This document shows positions 51,805-60,775 of a DNA stretch of 64,000 bases, piece after piece. The DNA is from Corynebacterium terpenotabidum Y-11. Its GTDB lineage: Bacteria > Actinomycetota > Actinomycetes > Mycobacteriales > Mycobacteriaceae. Below the pieces are notes generated by a model that was not told the origin of the DNA, did no database searches, and saw nothing but the letters and a program-made list of their open reading frames with translations. Each line of letters begins with the position of its first letter. Positions within the stretch are counted from its first letter, which is position 1. The stretch lies in contig NC_021663.1 in assembly GCF_000418365.1 (NCBI RefSeq), positions 2,356,001 to 2,420,000 on the forward strand. Direction: 5' to 3'. The position numbers and the translations under genes are program-made.

Positions 51805-51866
51805 CCGTATGCGCGGGTACCACCGAGGCCGCCCCCCAATCCAGCATGGTCCCCTCACCCCAGCAT

Positions 51867-51933
51867 GTCAGCATCTTGGCCTCCCAGGTCACTTCGGAGC
51901 TGCGGAAGTGACCTGGGAGGCCAAGATGCTGAC
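51867..51933. repeat. 67-nt hairpin with 29-bp perfect arms
   Basis: The arm at 51867-51895 (GTCAGCATCTTGG ... GTCACTTC) is the exact complement of 51905-51933 across the 9-nt loop GGAGCTGCG. No T-tract follows, and a separate terminator already lies upstream, so this is not a simple terminator. The rest of 51805-52012 holds no recognisable feature. Confidence 0.92.
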
Positions 51934-52012
51934 GCGGCGGGGCATCGGGGACTTCGGGGACGCCGGCCGACTATCGCGCGAAATCTGCCACCCGAAACCT
52001 ACTGCGCGAAAT

Positions 52013-53047
52013 CTACTGGGCGATATCCACCGCGCCGAGCGTCACCGGCCCCTGCACCAGCACGGTCTGACCGTCACTCTCGACAAGCGTGCCGAGATCA
52101 CGGCGGGTCACGGTGTCATCGGAGGTGTTGTACCCGTCGGAGATCTCCGCACTGAGCACCCGCGACCCGTCCGCTGCCGTCGTGATCCAGGGATCCTTGA
52201 TCACGATATCCGCCAGCGAGAACTTCGCGGTGGCATGGACGGTCCCCCGGTACCGGACCACACCGTCCGCGTCCTCCCCCTCGACACGGGAGAAGGCGAT
52301 GCGTCCGTCATCGAGCACCTGCGCACCCTCACGCGGGGCGAGCTTGCCGCCGGCCTCCGTCGCCACCTGCTCCAGCACCGAGGCGTCCAGCACCAGGTCA
52401 GAGGTGGGGGTCGCCGGGGTGTTCGCACCCGGCTCGTCAGAGAACGCCAGCGGGATGAACAGTTCCTCGGTGGCATTGATCGACCCGGCGGCCGGGTACA
52501 CGTACACGCCGAAGTTGTCACCGGGGGTCTCAGCGGGCGGGTCGACGACGATGCGGGCGGTGAACGATCCGTCGGTCTCCATCCGCTGGGACTCGCGGGC
52601 GATCGGGGTCCGCATGTCCAGCGGGGCTCCCGGCAGGGCCTCGAGTGAACTGTCGGGCATGACCCAGGCGAGCTGGTCGTGCGGGTGAGTGCGGGCTTCA
52701 CCCGGTGCACCCTCCGAAGGACGCCAGTCGTCGCCGAAGCCCGAGTAGAGGACGTAGACGCCGTTGGCGACGCCGGGGAAGATCGGCATGATGAAGCCGC
52801 CGCGGTTCGCCTCAGTGGAGAACCCGGTGCCGTGGACCAGCAGCACATCGCCGCGGTGAACGACGGTGGAGTCAGTGACCGGGGTGCCGTCCTCGAAGGT
52901 GACGGAGATCTGCGGATCCTCGGCGACCTCACCGAACAAGGAGTCCGGCACGGTCGGCAGGTCGGCAGAAGCGGCGGAGGCGGCCGTGGCCGCGGTGACC
53001 ACGGCGAGAGCGGCAGCCGGAAGGGCGGAGCGCAAGGTAAACGTCAT
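52013..53047 (-). CDS. secreted HtaA-like protein
   Basis: A 344-residue exported protein. It has a signal peptide (about 1-28, ending ASAASADLP). Two beta-rich parts follow; the second (VRYRGTVHATAKFSLADIVIKDPWI, about 265-290) resembles the HtaA heme-binding domain of corynebacteria. The conserved Tyr of the heme site (VRYRG) is present, but I am not certain the His is, so heme binding is tentative. No C-terminal anchor is seen. ATG 53047 has no close Shine-Dalgarno (GAGGG lies 11 bases away), so a leaderless mRNA is possible. No DtxR-type box was recognised upstream. It stands alone next to the aldo/keto reductase gene. Confidence 0.7.
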   Translation of the reverse strand: MTFTLRSALPAAALAVVTAATAASAASADLPTVPDSLFGEVAEDPQISVTFEDGTPVTDSTVVHRGDVLLVHGTGFSTEANRGGFIMPIFPGVANGVYVLYSGFGDDWRPSEGAPGEARTHPHDQLAWVMPDSSLEALPGAPLDMRTPIARESQRMETDGSFTARIVVDPPAETPGDNFGVYVYPAAGSINATEELFIPLAFSDEPGANTPATPTSDLVLDASVLEQVATEAGGKLAPREGAQVLDDGRIAFSRVEGEDADGVVRYRGTVHATAKFSLADIVIKDPWITTAADGSRVLSAEISDGYNTSDDTVTRRDLGTLVESDGQTVLVQGPVTLGAVDIAQ

Positions 53048-53098
53048 ACAGATAGCGTACCCTCAGCTCATAAATTCCCCAATGTCCGACCCCGGGGC

Positions 53099-53989
53099 TC
53101 AGAACTCCTCATACACCGCCGGGTCCTGTCCCTTCATCCGCCCGTCGATCCGGCCGAGCGCAGTGATGGCGTCCACCTCCCCGGCGCTGAGCTCCAGCTG
53201 CAGCGACTCGAGATTCTCCTGCTGGCGTGCCCGGGAGGACGCCTTCGGGATCGCCACCGACCCCAGTGCCCGGTGCCAGGCCAGCACAACCTGCGCCGGA
53301 GTGGCACCGTGGGCGGCAGCCGCGGACCGGACCGGTGCAGAGGTCAGTGCCCCGCCACGCCCCAGCGGACTCCACGCTTCGGTGAGGACGCCATGTGCGG
53401 TGTCCCAGTCCAGCGTCCCGCCGACTCCGCCGGTCTGGGGGAAGGCGGGGTGCATCTCGATCTGGTTGACCTCGGGAAGTTCCCCGGTTTCACGCTCCAG
53501 GGTCGCCAGATGCTCCGGCAGGAAGTTGCACACGCCAATGTGCTTCACCAGCCCTCGGTCACGGGCTTCGATGAGCGCCTGCCACGCTTCGACGTACAGC
53601 CCCTGACCCGGGTTCGGCCAGTGAATGAGATAGAGGTCGATCGGGCCGATACCGGCGCGCCACACACTTTCGGCGACGGTTGCCAGGGCGTCCTCCCGGT
53701 GTTGGTAACGCCCGGGGAGCTTGCTGGTGTAGATCACCTCATCCCGGTCGACGACACCGGACTCGACCGCTGCCCGGATCCCGGCGCCGACGGTGCCCTC
53801 GTTCTCGTAGCTGTAGGCCGAATCGATGAGCCGGTAGCCGAGCGAGAGGGCGGACGTGACGGCATCCCGCCCCGCCTCGCCGCGGAGCCGGTAGGTGCCG
53901 AAGCCGAGAGCGGGCAGCTCGAGGGGGGACGTCGGGGAAACCGGGGAGGTCACGGGGGAAGCCTGGGGTGAGGTCACGCGGGAAGTCAT
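53099..53989 (-). CDS. aldo/keto reductase
   Basis: A 296-residue NADPH-dependent reductase of the AKR5 type (2,5-diketo-gluconate-reductase-like). The catalytic tetrad Asp56, Tyr61, Lys90 and His123 is present (DSAYSYENE, YTSKLP, IHWPNP). The C-terminal AIPKASSRARQQENL is the NADPH-binding IPK..S..R motif. The first 22 residues are Ser/Pro/Thr repeats (VTSPQASPVTSPVSPTSP) preceding the usual start, and an internal start is possible. Physiological substrate unknown. It is divergent from the Mrp operon. Confidence 0.92.
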   Translation of the reverse strand: MTSRVTSPQASPVTSPVSPTSPLELPALGFGTYRLRGEAGRDAVTSALSLGYRLIDSAYSYENEGTVGAGIRAAVESGVVDRDEVIYTSKLPGRYQHREDALATVAESVWRAGIGPIDLYLIHWPNPGQGLYVEAWQALIEARDRGLVKHIGVCNFLPEHLATLERETGELPEVNQIEMHPAFPQTGGVGGTLDWDTAHGVLTEAWSPLGRGGALTSAPVRSAAAAHGATPAQVVLAWHRALGSVAIPKASSRARQQENLESLQLELSAGEVDAITALGRIDGRMKGQDPAVYEEF

Positions 53990-54056
53990 GGCCCCGATGG
54001 TAGGACCACTGTGACCTGCACGGCAAGGGACCGCACCGGCCTGTTACAGTGGGGAG

Positions 54057-54197
54057 CGTCCGTTGAGGTAGATCAAGGTTCACCGCGTTCACCATCGACG
54101 GGACCGCTGACCCGGGCAGGCCGCAACAGCCCGGAACGACCGGAAGCCAGACACACCAGTGAACTCTGTGGCAGCAGGGTGAGCATACCGACCCGCA
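54057..54197 (+). promoter_or_regulatory. possible structured leader of the Mrp operon
   Basis: After a TACAGT -10-like box (54045-54050), about 140 nt precede the first Mrp gene. They can form CCGGGC/GCCCGG (54112-54117 with 54129-54134), a CACA/TGTG stem, and GGGT/ACCC (54177-54180 with 54191-54194). The last would hide the AGGGTGAG ribosome binding site. It may be a cis-acting sensor. A weak similarity to the B12 box (AGCCAGACAC..CC) is not enough to call a riboswitch. Confidence 0.3.
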
Positions 54198-57100
54198 GTG
54201 AGGTGGTTTACGCCCGTGACTCTGACGAGCCTGCTCTTCATCCCCGTCATCCTCACCGTGGCCCTCATCCTCACCCCTGCTCTGGTCCGACTGCTCGACC
54301 GCGACGCCGGCTGGCCGCTCGCCGCCGTCTTCACCGGCCTGGCCGTCTGGATCCTCGTCGACCCCGACCTCGGCCCAGGCGTCCTCGACGGGGACGCGGT
54401 GCAGTGGTCCACCACCTGGTTACCGGACGTCCTGCCCGGCGGCGGAGACGTCTCCTTCGCCCTGCGGATGGACGGGCTGGCACTGTTCTTCGTGCTGCTG
54501 GCGCTGTGCATCGGTGCGGCCGTGTTCGCCTTCTCGGCCCGCTACCTGCACCGTGGTGAACAGGTCATGAGTTTCTACGTGCTGATGACCGCGTTCATGG
54601 CCGCGGTGGTGCTGCTCTTCCTCGCCGATGACGTCATGCTGCTGTTCATCGGCTGGGAGCTGGTGAGCCTGGCGTCCTTCTTCCTCATTGCCCGCGCCGG
54701 ACAGTCCGGCGAAGCCGGTGCGATGCGTACCCTGCTGCTGACCTTCACCGGTGGCCTCGCCCTGCTCATCGCCCTGTGCCTGGCGGTGGCGACCACCGGC
54801 ACGACCGGCCTCTCCGACATGATCGCCAGCACTGCCTGGGGGGAGGACCCCGTCCGCACCGGCATTGTCGCCGCCCTCGTGGCCCTGGCCGGGTTCTCGA
54901 AGGCAGCGCAGTTCCCCTTCCACGCCTGGCTGCCCGAGGCGATGGCCGCGATCACCCCGGTCTCCGCCTTCCTGCACGCCGCGGCCGTGGTCAAAGCGGG
55001 TATTTACCTGCTGCTGCGGTTCTCCGGGATCTTCCACGACGTCACCGTGTGGAATCTCATGCTCATCATCTCGGGCATGACCACCGCCGTCTTCGCCGCG
55101 GTCTTCGCGATCCAGAAACCGGACCTGAAGAAACTCACCGCCTACTCCACGGTCTCCCAGCTCGGCTGGATCGTCGCGACGATCGGCGTCGGTACCCCGG
55201 CGGCACTCGCTGCCGCGGTGGTGCACACCGCCGCCCACGCCCTGTTCAAGTCCTCGTTGTTCATGATCATCGGCGTCATCGACCACCAGACCGGTACCCG
55301 TGATCTCCGCGATCTGGGCGTCCTCTGGAAGAAGATGCCGTTCACCTTTACCGGTGCGGTGATCGCCGCCGCCTGCATGGCCGGCATTCCGCCGACCCTC
55401 GGCTTCGTGTCGAAGGAGGGCATGCTCGAGGCCTTCACCGACGCCCCGGTCGGGTCCGCTGGTCAGATCGTGCTGCTCACTGCCGCGGGGCTCGGTGCGG
55501 TCGCCACCTTCCTCTACTCCGCGAAGTACGTCCTCGGCGCCTTCGTCGACGGCCGCCCGGTGGATGTCGACGGCACCGAGCGCATCCCGTCGCATAGGAC
55601 GAAGCCGGATGATCAGGTCCACGAGGCGTCACCCATCTTCTGGATCCCCGCGGTCCTGCCGGCCGTCCTGTCCGTCCCTGCCGTCCTCCTGCTCACCTCG
55701 TGGAACAGTCCGTTGGACGCCGTCGTCGCCGCCACCGGCACCGGCGGGTACCACGCCCATCTGGCCCTCTGGCACGGCTGGACGGTGCCGCTGCTCATCA
55801 CTGTCGCGGTCCTGGTGGTCGGCATCCTGCTGCTGGTGAAGCGGCGTGCGCTGTTCGCCGCCGCCGAGCGGCGTCACCTGTTCCCCTTCACCGGTGCCGG
55901 GTTCATCTCGCTGACCGTCGAACTCTCCAACCGCTGGGGGCGCCTGGTCAACCTGCCGGGCAATTCGCTGAACCCGAACCGCCATCTGATCTGGATCTTC
56001 GTCATGGTGCTGCTGCTGGCCGGCGGAGCTTTCCTCGACGAGGAATCGCTGCGTCAGCTCGGCGATCTGCCGCCCCGGGTCGACGGTATCGACCGGATCG
56101 GTGACCTTGCCGGCCTGATCATGGTGGTGCTCTGCGTCGTCGCGATCATCTCCACCCGCTCCCGGTTCGGTTCGGTGATCCTCGTCGGCGTCTCCGGCGC
56201 CGCGGTCTCCTGGATCATGCTGACGCTCGGCGCTCCCGACGTGGCCCTGACCAACCTCATGGTCGAGTTCATCGTCACCGTCTTCCTCATGCTCGTCGTC
56301 CGCCACCAACCGCGCCTGTACCTGCGGGAGGGCCAGAACCGGGCGAAGTTCGGGGTGGTCGCCGCCACGTTCGTGGGGCTGGTGGTCTTTGTCGGTTCCT
56401 GGCTGCTCATCGGTCGCCACAGCCGTCCTGAGCTGGCGATGTGGTACCTGGAGCACGCTCCGGAGGAATCGGGGGCGAACAATATCGTCGCCTCGATCAT
56501 CGTGGAGTTCCGTGGCTTCGATACGCTCGGCGAGCTGTGCGTCCTCGGCATGGCCGGTATCGTCATCGCGGCGATCGTCGGCTCGGTGCCACGGTCCCCG
56601 GTTCCCGGCTACGGCCCCGGTTCCACCTCGGAACTGTTCCGCAGAAAGGGCACCACGAAGTTCCCGGACGTGCACACCGTCCCCGAGCTCGCCCCGTTCT
56701 ACTCCCGCTACCTGCGCAGCACCTACCTCAACTCCGTCCTCGGCCGGATGGTGATGTGGCCGATGGCCGGGGTCCTGGTGATCTACTCCGCCGCGGTGTT
56801 CTGGCGCGGCCACCAGTCGCCCGGTGGCGGCTTCCTCGCCGCACTGGTCCTCGCCCTCGGCATCGTGTTCTGGTACCTGGTGCAGCCGGCATCCAGCACC
56901 GTCGGCGGCCCTGACCTGGGCTACCGCATCATCGGATCGGGCATGCTTCTCGCCCTGGGTACCGGTCTCATCGGCTACCTCGCCGGGGACGGGGCAGGGT
57001 TCCTCACCCCGATCCACGGGGAGTTCGCCGGGCAGCACCTCACCACGTCGCTGGTCTTCGACGCCGGCGTGTACCTCGCCGTCATCGGCACCGTCATCGT

Positions 57101-57344
57101 GGTGGTCAACATGCTCGGCGGACGCGGACGCCCCGGCGCGGACCCCGACCGGAAACTCAGGGCCGCGCCGGTGGAGGCCGAGAGTCTGCCGGCGAACCTG
57201 CCGGCGTCCGCATCCTCCCCCGTGGCGGTGAATTTCGGTGGTTCCGCGGTTCCGATCAACCCCGCGGAAGTCCGCCGCGCCGCAGAGGCCGCCCAAGCTG
57301 TCGCTGAAGCCGCAGAGCCCGCAGAGAAGGAGAAGGACCAGTGA
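54198..57344 (+). CDS. mrpA: Mrp/Mnh Na+/H+ antiporter subunit A-B fusion
   Basis: A 1048-residue, roughly 20-TM protein combining MrpA and MrpB. The first part (about 100-450) is a NuoL-like proton-translocating domain with WELVSLASFFLI, the TM5 acidic residue, the LPEAMAAITPVSAFLHAA motif and the Lys in FSKAAQFPFHAWL. The middle (about 640-760) has the MbhD/MrpA C-terminal helices. The last 200 residues (HQSPGGGFLAALVLALG...) are the MnhB domain. Subunit B is fused here, as in other actinobacteria. The start is GTG 54198; a second GTG six codons on is possible. The six-gene operon exchanges Na+ for H+ and supports alkali and salt tolerance. Confidence 0.95.
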   Translation: MRWFTPVTLTSLLFIPVILTVALILTPALVRLLDRDAGWPLAAVFTGLAVWILVDPDLGPGVLDGDAVQWSTTWLPDVLPGGGDVSFALRMDGLALFFVLLALCIGAAVFAFSARYLHRGEQVMSFYVLMTAFMAAVVLLFLADDVMLLFIGWELVSLASFFLIARAGQSGEAGAMRTLLLTFTGGLALLIALCLAVATTGTTGLSDMIASTAWGEDPVRTGIVAALVALAGFSKAAQFPFHAWLPEAMAAITPVSAFLHAAAVVKAGIYLLLRFSGIFHDVTVWNLMLIISGMTTAVFAAVFAIQKPDLKKLTAYSTVSQLGWIVATIGVGTPAALAAAVVHTAAHALFKSSLFMIIGVIDHQTGTRDLRDLGVLWKKMPFTFTGAVIAAACMAGIPPTLGFVSKEGMLEAFTDAPVGSAGQIVLLTAAGLGAVATFLYSAKYVLGAFVDGRPVDVDGTERIPSHRTKPDDQVHEASPIFWIPAVLPAVLSVPAVLLLTSWNSPLDAVVAATGTGGYHAHLALWHGWTVPLLITVAVLVVGILLLVKRRALFAAAERRHLFPFTGAGFISLTVELSNRWGRLVNLPGNSLNPNRHLIWIFVMVLLLAGGAFLDEESLRQLGDLPPRVDGIDRIGDLAGLIMVVLCVVAIISTRSRFGSVILVGVSGAAVSWIMLTLGAPDVALTNLMVEFIVTVFLMLVVRHQPRLYLREGQNRAKFGVVAATFVGLVVFVGSWLLIGRHSRPELAMWYLEHAPEESGANNIVASIIVEFRGFDTLGELCVLGMAGIVIAAIVGSVPRSPVPGYGPGSTSELFRRKGTTKFPDVHTVPELAPFYSRYLRSTYLNSVLGRMVMWPMAGVLVIYSAAVFWRGHQSPGGGFLAALVLALGIVFWYLVQPASSTVGGPDLGYRIIGSGMLLALGTGLIGYLAGDGAGFLTPIHGEFAGQHLTTSLVFDAGVYLAVIGTVIVVVNMLGGRGRPGADPDRKLRAAPVEAESLPANLPASASSPVAVNFGGSAVPINPAEVRRAAEAAQAVAEAAEPAEKEKDQ

Positions 57345-57766
57345 TCATCTCCGCCGTCATCGCCGTCCTCATGGCCGGGGGCGTGTACCTCGTGATGCAG
57401 CGGGGCATGGTGCGCATCATCATCGGCACCACCCTCATGAGCCACGGGGTGAACATCCTGCTGCTCGCCACCGGCGTCAGTGCGTGGCGGGCCGACCCGA
57501 TCGCCGACCGTACCGAGGTGGCGGACGCCGCCGACCCACTGCCGCAGGCCTTCGTGCTCACCGCCATCGTCATCTCCATGGCCGCGACGGCCGTGATGCT
57601 GGCGATGGCCGCCCTCGGCCGGGACGATGACACGACCTCCGCCGATGACGTCGAACGGGCGCAGCGGGAATTCCGCTTCCTGGAGACCCGCGGCCGGGCC
57701 GCCCACCACATCGACGAGCAGTCCGCCCAGGCCCGCCGGCGCCGACTGCGTGAGGAGGACTACTGA
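57341..57766 (+). CDS. mrpC: Mrp antiporter subunit C (NuoK-like)
   Basis: A 141-residue NuoK-like subunit with three TM helices. It keeps GVYLVMQRGMVRIIIGTTLMSHGVNILLL, where the conserved Gly/Asn and the polar residue in TM2 are typical, and it has LTAIVISMAATAVMLAMAA in TM3. It overlaps the upstream gene through GTGA. The C terminus extends by about 40 charged residues (AHHIDEQSAQARRRRLREEDY). Confidence 0.93.
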   Translation: MIISAVIAVLMAGGVYLVMQRGMVRIIIGTTLMSHGVNILLLATGVSAWRADPIADRTEVADAADPLPQAFVLTAIVISMAATAVMLAMAALGRDDDTTSADDVERAQREFRFLETRGRAAHHIDEQSAQARRRRLREEDY

Positions 57767-59412
57767 TGAGCTTTTCCGGAGATCTCCTCCCCGTCTTTGT
57801 CTTCGTCCCGCTGATCTCGGCGGCCGTCGCAGCTCTCCTGCCCTGGTCGACGGCCCGCCGCGTTCTCGGACTAGCTGTCCCCGCCGCCGGTATCGTCGGC
57901 GGCGCCCTGCTGCTCGCCACGGTCTCCGGGGCGGGGTCTGACGGGGACGCCGGCACCGAGGTCATCGCCACCGGCATCGGGAAGTTCGCCGGTGGAGTGG
58001 CGATTCCACTGGCGGCGGACACTCTCTCCGCCCTGATGATCACCACCACAGCCATCGTGGCCTTGGCTGCCACCTGGTTCGCTGAGGTGGTCGGGGAGAA
58101 CCGGGCACGCTTCTTCCCCGCGATGACGTTGATGCTGCTCGGCGGGGTGTGGGGTGCGCTGCTCACCGCCGATATCTTCAACCTCTTCGTCTTCATCGAG
58201 ATCATGCTGATGCCGTCCTTCGGGCTGCTCACCATGACCGGGTCGTGGGCGCGCCTGGCGGCGGGCCGGAACTTCATCCTCGTCAACCTGGTGACCTCGA
58301 TGGCACTGCTGTCCGGGGTGGGCCTGGTGTACGGCGTCATCGGGACGACGAACCTCGCCGCGTTGGCCGGTGCCGCCGGACCGCGGGCCGAGATCGCCGG
58401 CTTCGACGACGGGGTCTTCGGCACCCGGTGGCAGTTGTGGCTCGCCCTCGGCATGGTGCTTATCGCCCTGTGCGTCAAGGCCGGCGCCGCCCCGGTGCAC
58501 ACCTGGCTGCCCCGGTCTTACGGATCGACCTCTCCGACGGTGATGGCCCTGTTCTCCGGGCTGCACACCAAGGTCGGTGTCTACGCGGTCCTGCGGATCT
58601 ACATGACCGTCTTCGACGGTGACCAGCGCTGGGCGATGGTCATCCTCGGCTTCGCGGTGCTCGGCATGCTCATCGGCGGTTTCGCCGGACTGGGCGAGAC
58701 CACACTGCGCGGCGTCGTCGCCTACCAGATGGTCAACGGAATCCCGTTCATCCTCGTCTCCCTGGCCTTCCTGTCCGGGGACGCCGGGCTGATGCTGTCC
58801 GCAGCGGTGTTCTACATGCTGCACCACATGATCAGTGCCGCGGCGATGATCCTGTCCGCCGGGGCGATCGAAGAGACCTACGGCACCGGGCGGCTACGGC
58901 GGTTGTCGGGCCTGATGCGCCACGAGCCGCTGATCTCCACTGTCTTCGCCGCCTCCGCCCTGTCGCTGGCCGGGCTGCCGCCGTTCTCCGGACTGTGGGG
59001 CAAGCTGATGCTGGTGTCGGGAATGACCGTCGACCACGGGTGGAAGGTGTGGATCGGTACCGGTGCGGTGGTCATCGCCTCGGTCGGTGCCCTGCTGAGC
59101 CTGCTGTACGCCTGGCGGAAGGTCTTCTGGGGCCGACCGATGGACCCGCAGGACATGGACCCCACCCTGGCGGTCAGTGGGTCAATGACGTGGCCATCGG
59201 CGACGCTCATGGTGCTCAGCGTGGTGATGTTCCTCGCCGCCGGGCCGGTCACCGGCTGGACCCGGGACGCCGCCGCCGGTCTGACGGACACCACCGCCTA
59301 TGTCGAGGCTGTGCTCGGCGATCCCGACGAGGCTGTCGGGGTGGTTCTGCCGACCGAGGTGCTCATGACCCCCTATGATCCCTCGGATCCGACCCAAGGA
59401 GGTGACCGGTGA
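57766..59412 (+). CDS. mrpD: Mrp antiporter subunit D
   Basis: A 548-residue NuoM/N-like proton-translocating subunit with about 14 TM helices. The conserved VFIEIMLMPSFGLL (Glu in TM5), the ALCVKAGAAPVHTWLPRSY block (Lys) and the Lys in LHTKVGVYAVLR are present. The start is TGATG-coupled to subunit C. A GGAGGTGA at its 3' end provides the ribosome binding site for subunit E. Confidence 0.94.
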   Translation: MSFSGDLLPVFVFVPLISAAVAALLPWSTARRVLGLAVPAAGIVGGALLLATVSGAGSDGDAGTEVIATGIGKFAGGVAIPLAADTLSALMITTTAIVALAATWFAEVVGENRARFFPAMTLMLLGGVWGALLTADIFNLFVFIEIMLMPSFGLLTMTGSWARLAAGRNFILVNLVTSMALLSGVGLVYGVIGTTNLAALAGAAGPRAEIAGFDDGVFGTRWQLWLALGMVLIALCVKAGAAPVHTWLPRSYGSTSPTVMALFSGLHTKVGVYAVLRIYMTVFDGDQRWAMVILGFAVLGMLIGGFAGLGETTLRGVVAYQMVNGIPFILVSLAFLSGDAGLMLSAAVFYMLHHMISAAAMILSAGAIEETYGTGRLRRLSGLMRHEPLISTVFAASALSLAGLPPFSGLWGKLMLVSGMTVDHGWKVWIGTGAVVIASVGALLSLLYAWRKVFWGRPMDPQDMDPTLAVSGSMTWPSATLMVLSVVMFLAAGPVTGWTRDAAAGLTDTTAYVEAVLGDPDEAVGVVLPTEVLMTPYDPSDPTQGGDR

Positions 59413-60500
59413 TGGCCCGTCGATCCGCAGGTTCCCTGGCGCGGTCCGCCGTACATGTGGTGGCCTACTCGACCTGGCTGCTGGGCCAGATCGTCAAAGA
59501 GTCCCTCATCATGGCGAAGGACACCTTCACCACCGGTCGTAACATCGCCCCGGTGATCGTCTACTACCCGCTGCGTGTCACGAAGGAGCGCGACGTCGCC
59601 GCGTTCATCGCCTCGATCACGATGACGCCAGGCACCCTCGCCCTCGGCATCACCGGTCCGAAAGAGGTCGACGAGGACGCGAACGCCGGTAAACGCTCCC
59701 GCACCGACATCGGTGCGACCGGTCCGAAGGAGTTTCATACCCACGGGCTGCCGAGGGTGCAGCGGTTCCTCGCCGTGCACGCCATGTACGGTTCCGATCC
59801 GCAGGAGCTCATCCACTCCCTGGCGGTGATGGAAGCGAAACTGGCCCCCGAGGTCAAGCAGAAGTCCCCCGAGTTCGACGTCGAGCATCTGGTGGAGCGG
59901 GGCGTCCCCGGCCCCCGTGGCTACCGCGGTACCCATGGTGGTCGTGCCAGCGAGGACAGCGTCTTCGCCGTCGAGAAGGTGGACTCCACCCCGCACGCCA
60001 CCGCGTTCGTCGCGGCAATCATGCGGGCGGAGGCCGAGCTCGATGTCGCCGACCTGCCGGATCTGTCGAAGGCGGAGCGGGAGACGATCGCCCGCGAACA
60101 TGCCGAAAAGGTTGCGGCGCGGCGACGGGCGGAGCAGAAGAAGCGCCGGGAGGCCCGTGCGGCACTGGCTGCCCTCGGCGAAGAGGACGCCAGCGTCTAC
60201 GAACGTGCCGCGGAGGGTCTCGCCACCGGCCATCCGCTCACATCCTCCGCCGCGGTGCAGGACGCCACGGTCTCCGCCGGAGACGACGCCGGGGCGTCCA
60301 CCGGGAAGGACGCGGCGCCGGACGCAGCGAAAGATGCTGTCAAGGCTTCGCCGAAGGTCAGGCGGCGTCACCCCGGAACTCCGGCGAACTCCTCGCTCAT
60401 CAGCGCGTTCGAGGCCCGGGCGAAACTGCCGCAGCCGCGGCTCAACCTCAGCCGGAAGAAGAACCCCGACCCCTCCGACCCGAAGGAGAAGGACCAGTGA
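59412..60500 (+). CDS. mrpE: Mrp antiporter subunit E with long C-terminal extension
   Basis: A 362-residue version of MrpE, which is usually about 160 residues. The core motif SITMTPGTLALGI and the KESLIMAKDTF segment are present. The first two TM helices of typical MrpE appear to be missing, because the protein begins at the equivalent of the second amphipathic region. About 200 extra residues follow. They are charged, with a coiled-coil-like EAELDVADLPDL..KAERETIAREHAEKVAARRRAEQ stretch and Ala-rich regions. The ATG at 59412 is chosen over GTG 59409; GGAGG lies eight bases upstream. Confidence 0.87.
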   Translation: MARRSAGSLARSAVHVVAYSTWLLGQIVKESLIMAKDTFTTGRNIAPVIVYYPLRVTKERDVAAFIASITMTPGTLALGITGPKEVDEDANAGKRSRTDIGATGPKEFHTHGLPRVQRFLAVHAMYGSDPQELIHSLAVMEAKLAPEVKQKSPEFDVEHLVERGVPGPRGYRGTHGGRASEDSVFAVEKVDSTPHATAFVAAIMRAEAELDVADLPDLSKAERETIAREHAEKVAARRRAEQKKRREARAALAALGEEDASVYERAAEGLATGHPLTSSAAVQDATVSAGDDAGASTGKDAAPDAAKDAVKASPKVRRRHPGTPANSSLISAFEARAKLPQPRLNLSRKKNPDPSDPKEKDQ

Positions 60501-60775
60501 CCCCGACACATCTGCTGTGGATCTTCGCGGGCGTGTCCGCGGCGATCATCGGTGTATCGATGCTCGTCGTGCTGTGGCGTGCCGTGACAACCCACAACGA
60601 CGCCCGGCGGGCGGTCCTCGCCGACATCATCTACGTGACCGTCATCGCCGGATTCCTGGTGTACACGCTGTTCGAGCGCTCCTCGATCGTCTATGACGTG
60701 GTGCTCATCGCCGGGCTCGGTGGTGCGATCGGCACCATCTCCTACGCCCGGATCCTGACCCGGGGGCGGAGGTGA
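60497..60775 (+). CDS. mrpF: Mrp antiporter subunit F
   Basis: A 92-residue, three-TM subunit. The DIIYVTVIAGFLVYTLFERSSIVYDVVLIAGLGGAIGTI region contains the conserved Asp of MrpF. It overlaps the upstream gene (GTGA) and the downstream gene (GTGA), so the whole antiporter operon is translationally coupled. Confidence 0.93.
   Translation: MTPTHLLWIFAGVSAAIIGVSMLVVLWRAVTTHNDARRAVLADIIYVTVIAGFLVYTLFERSSIVYDVVLIAGLGGAIGTISYARILTRGRR

Noticed and set aside
54112..54165. Cobalamin riboswitch before the Mrp operon
   Set aside because: Only a partial B12-box-like AGCCAGACAC and a CCGCAAC were seen; the core helices do not fit, and the gene function does not suggest B12 control.
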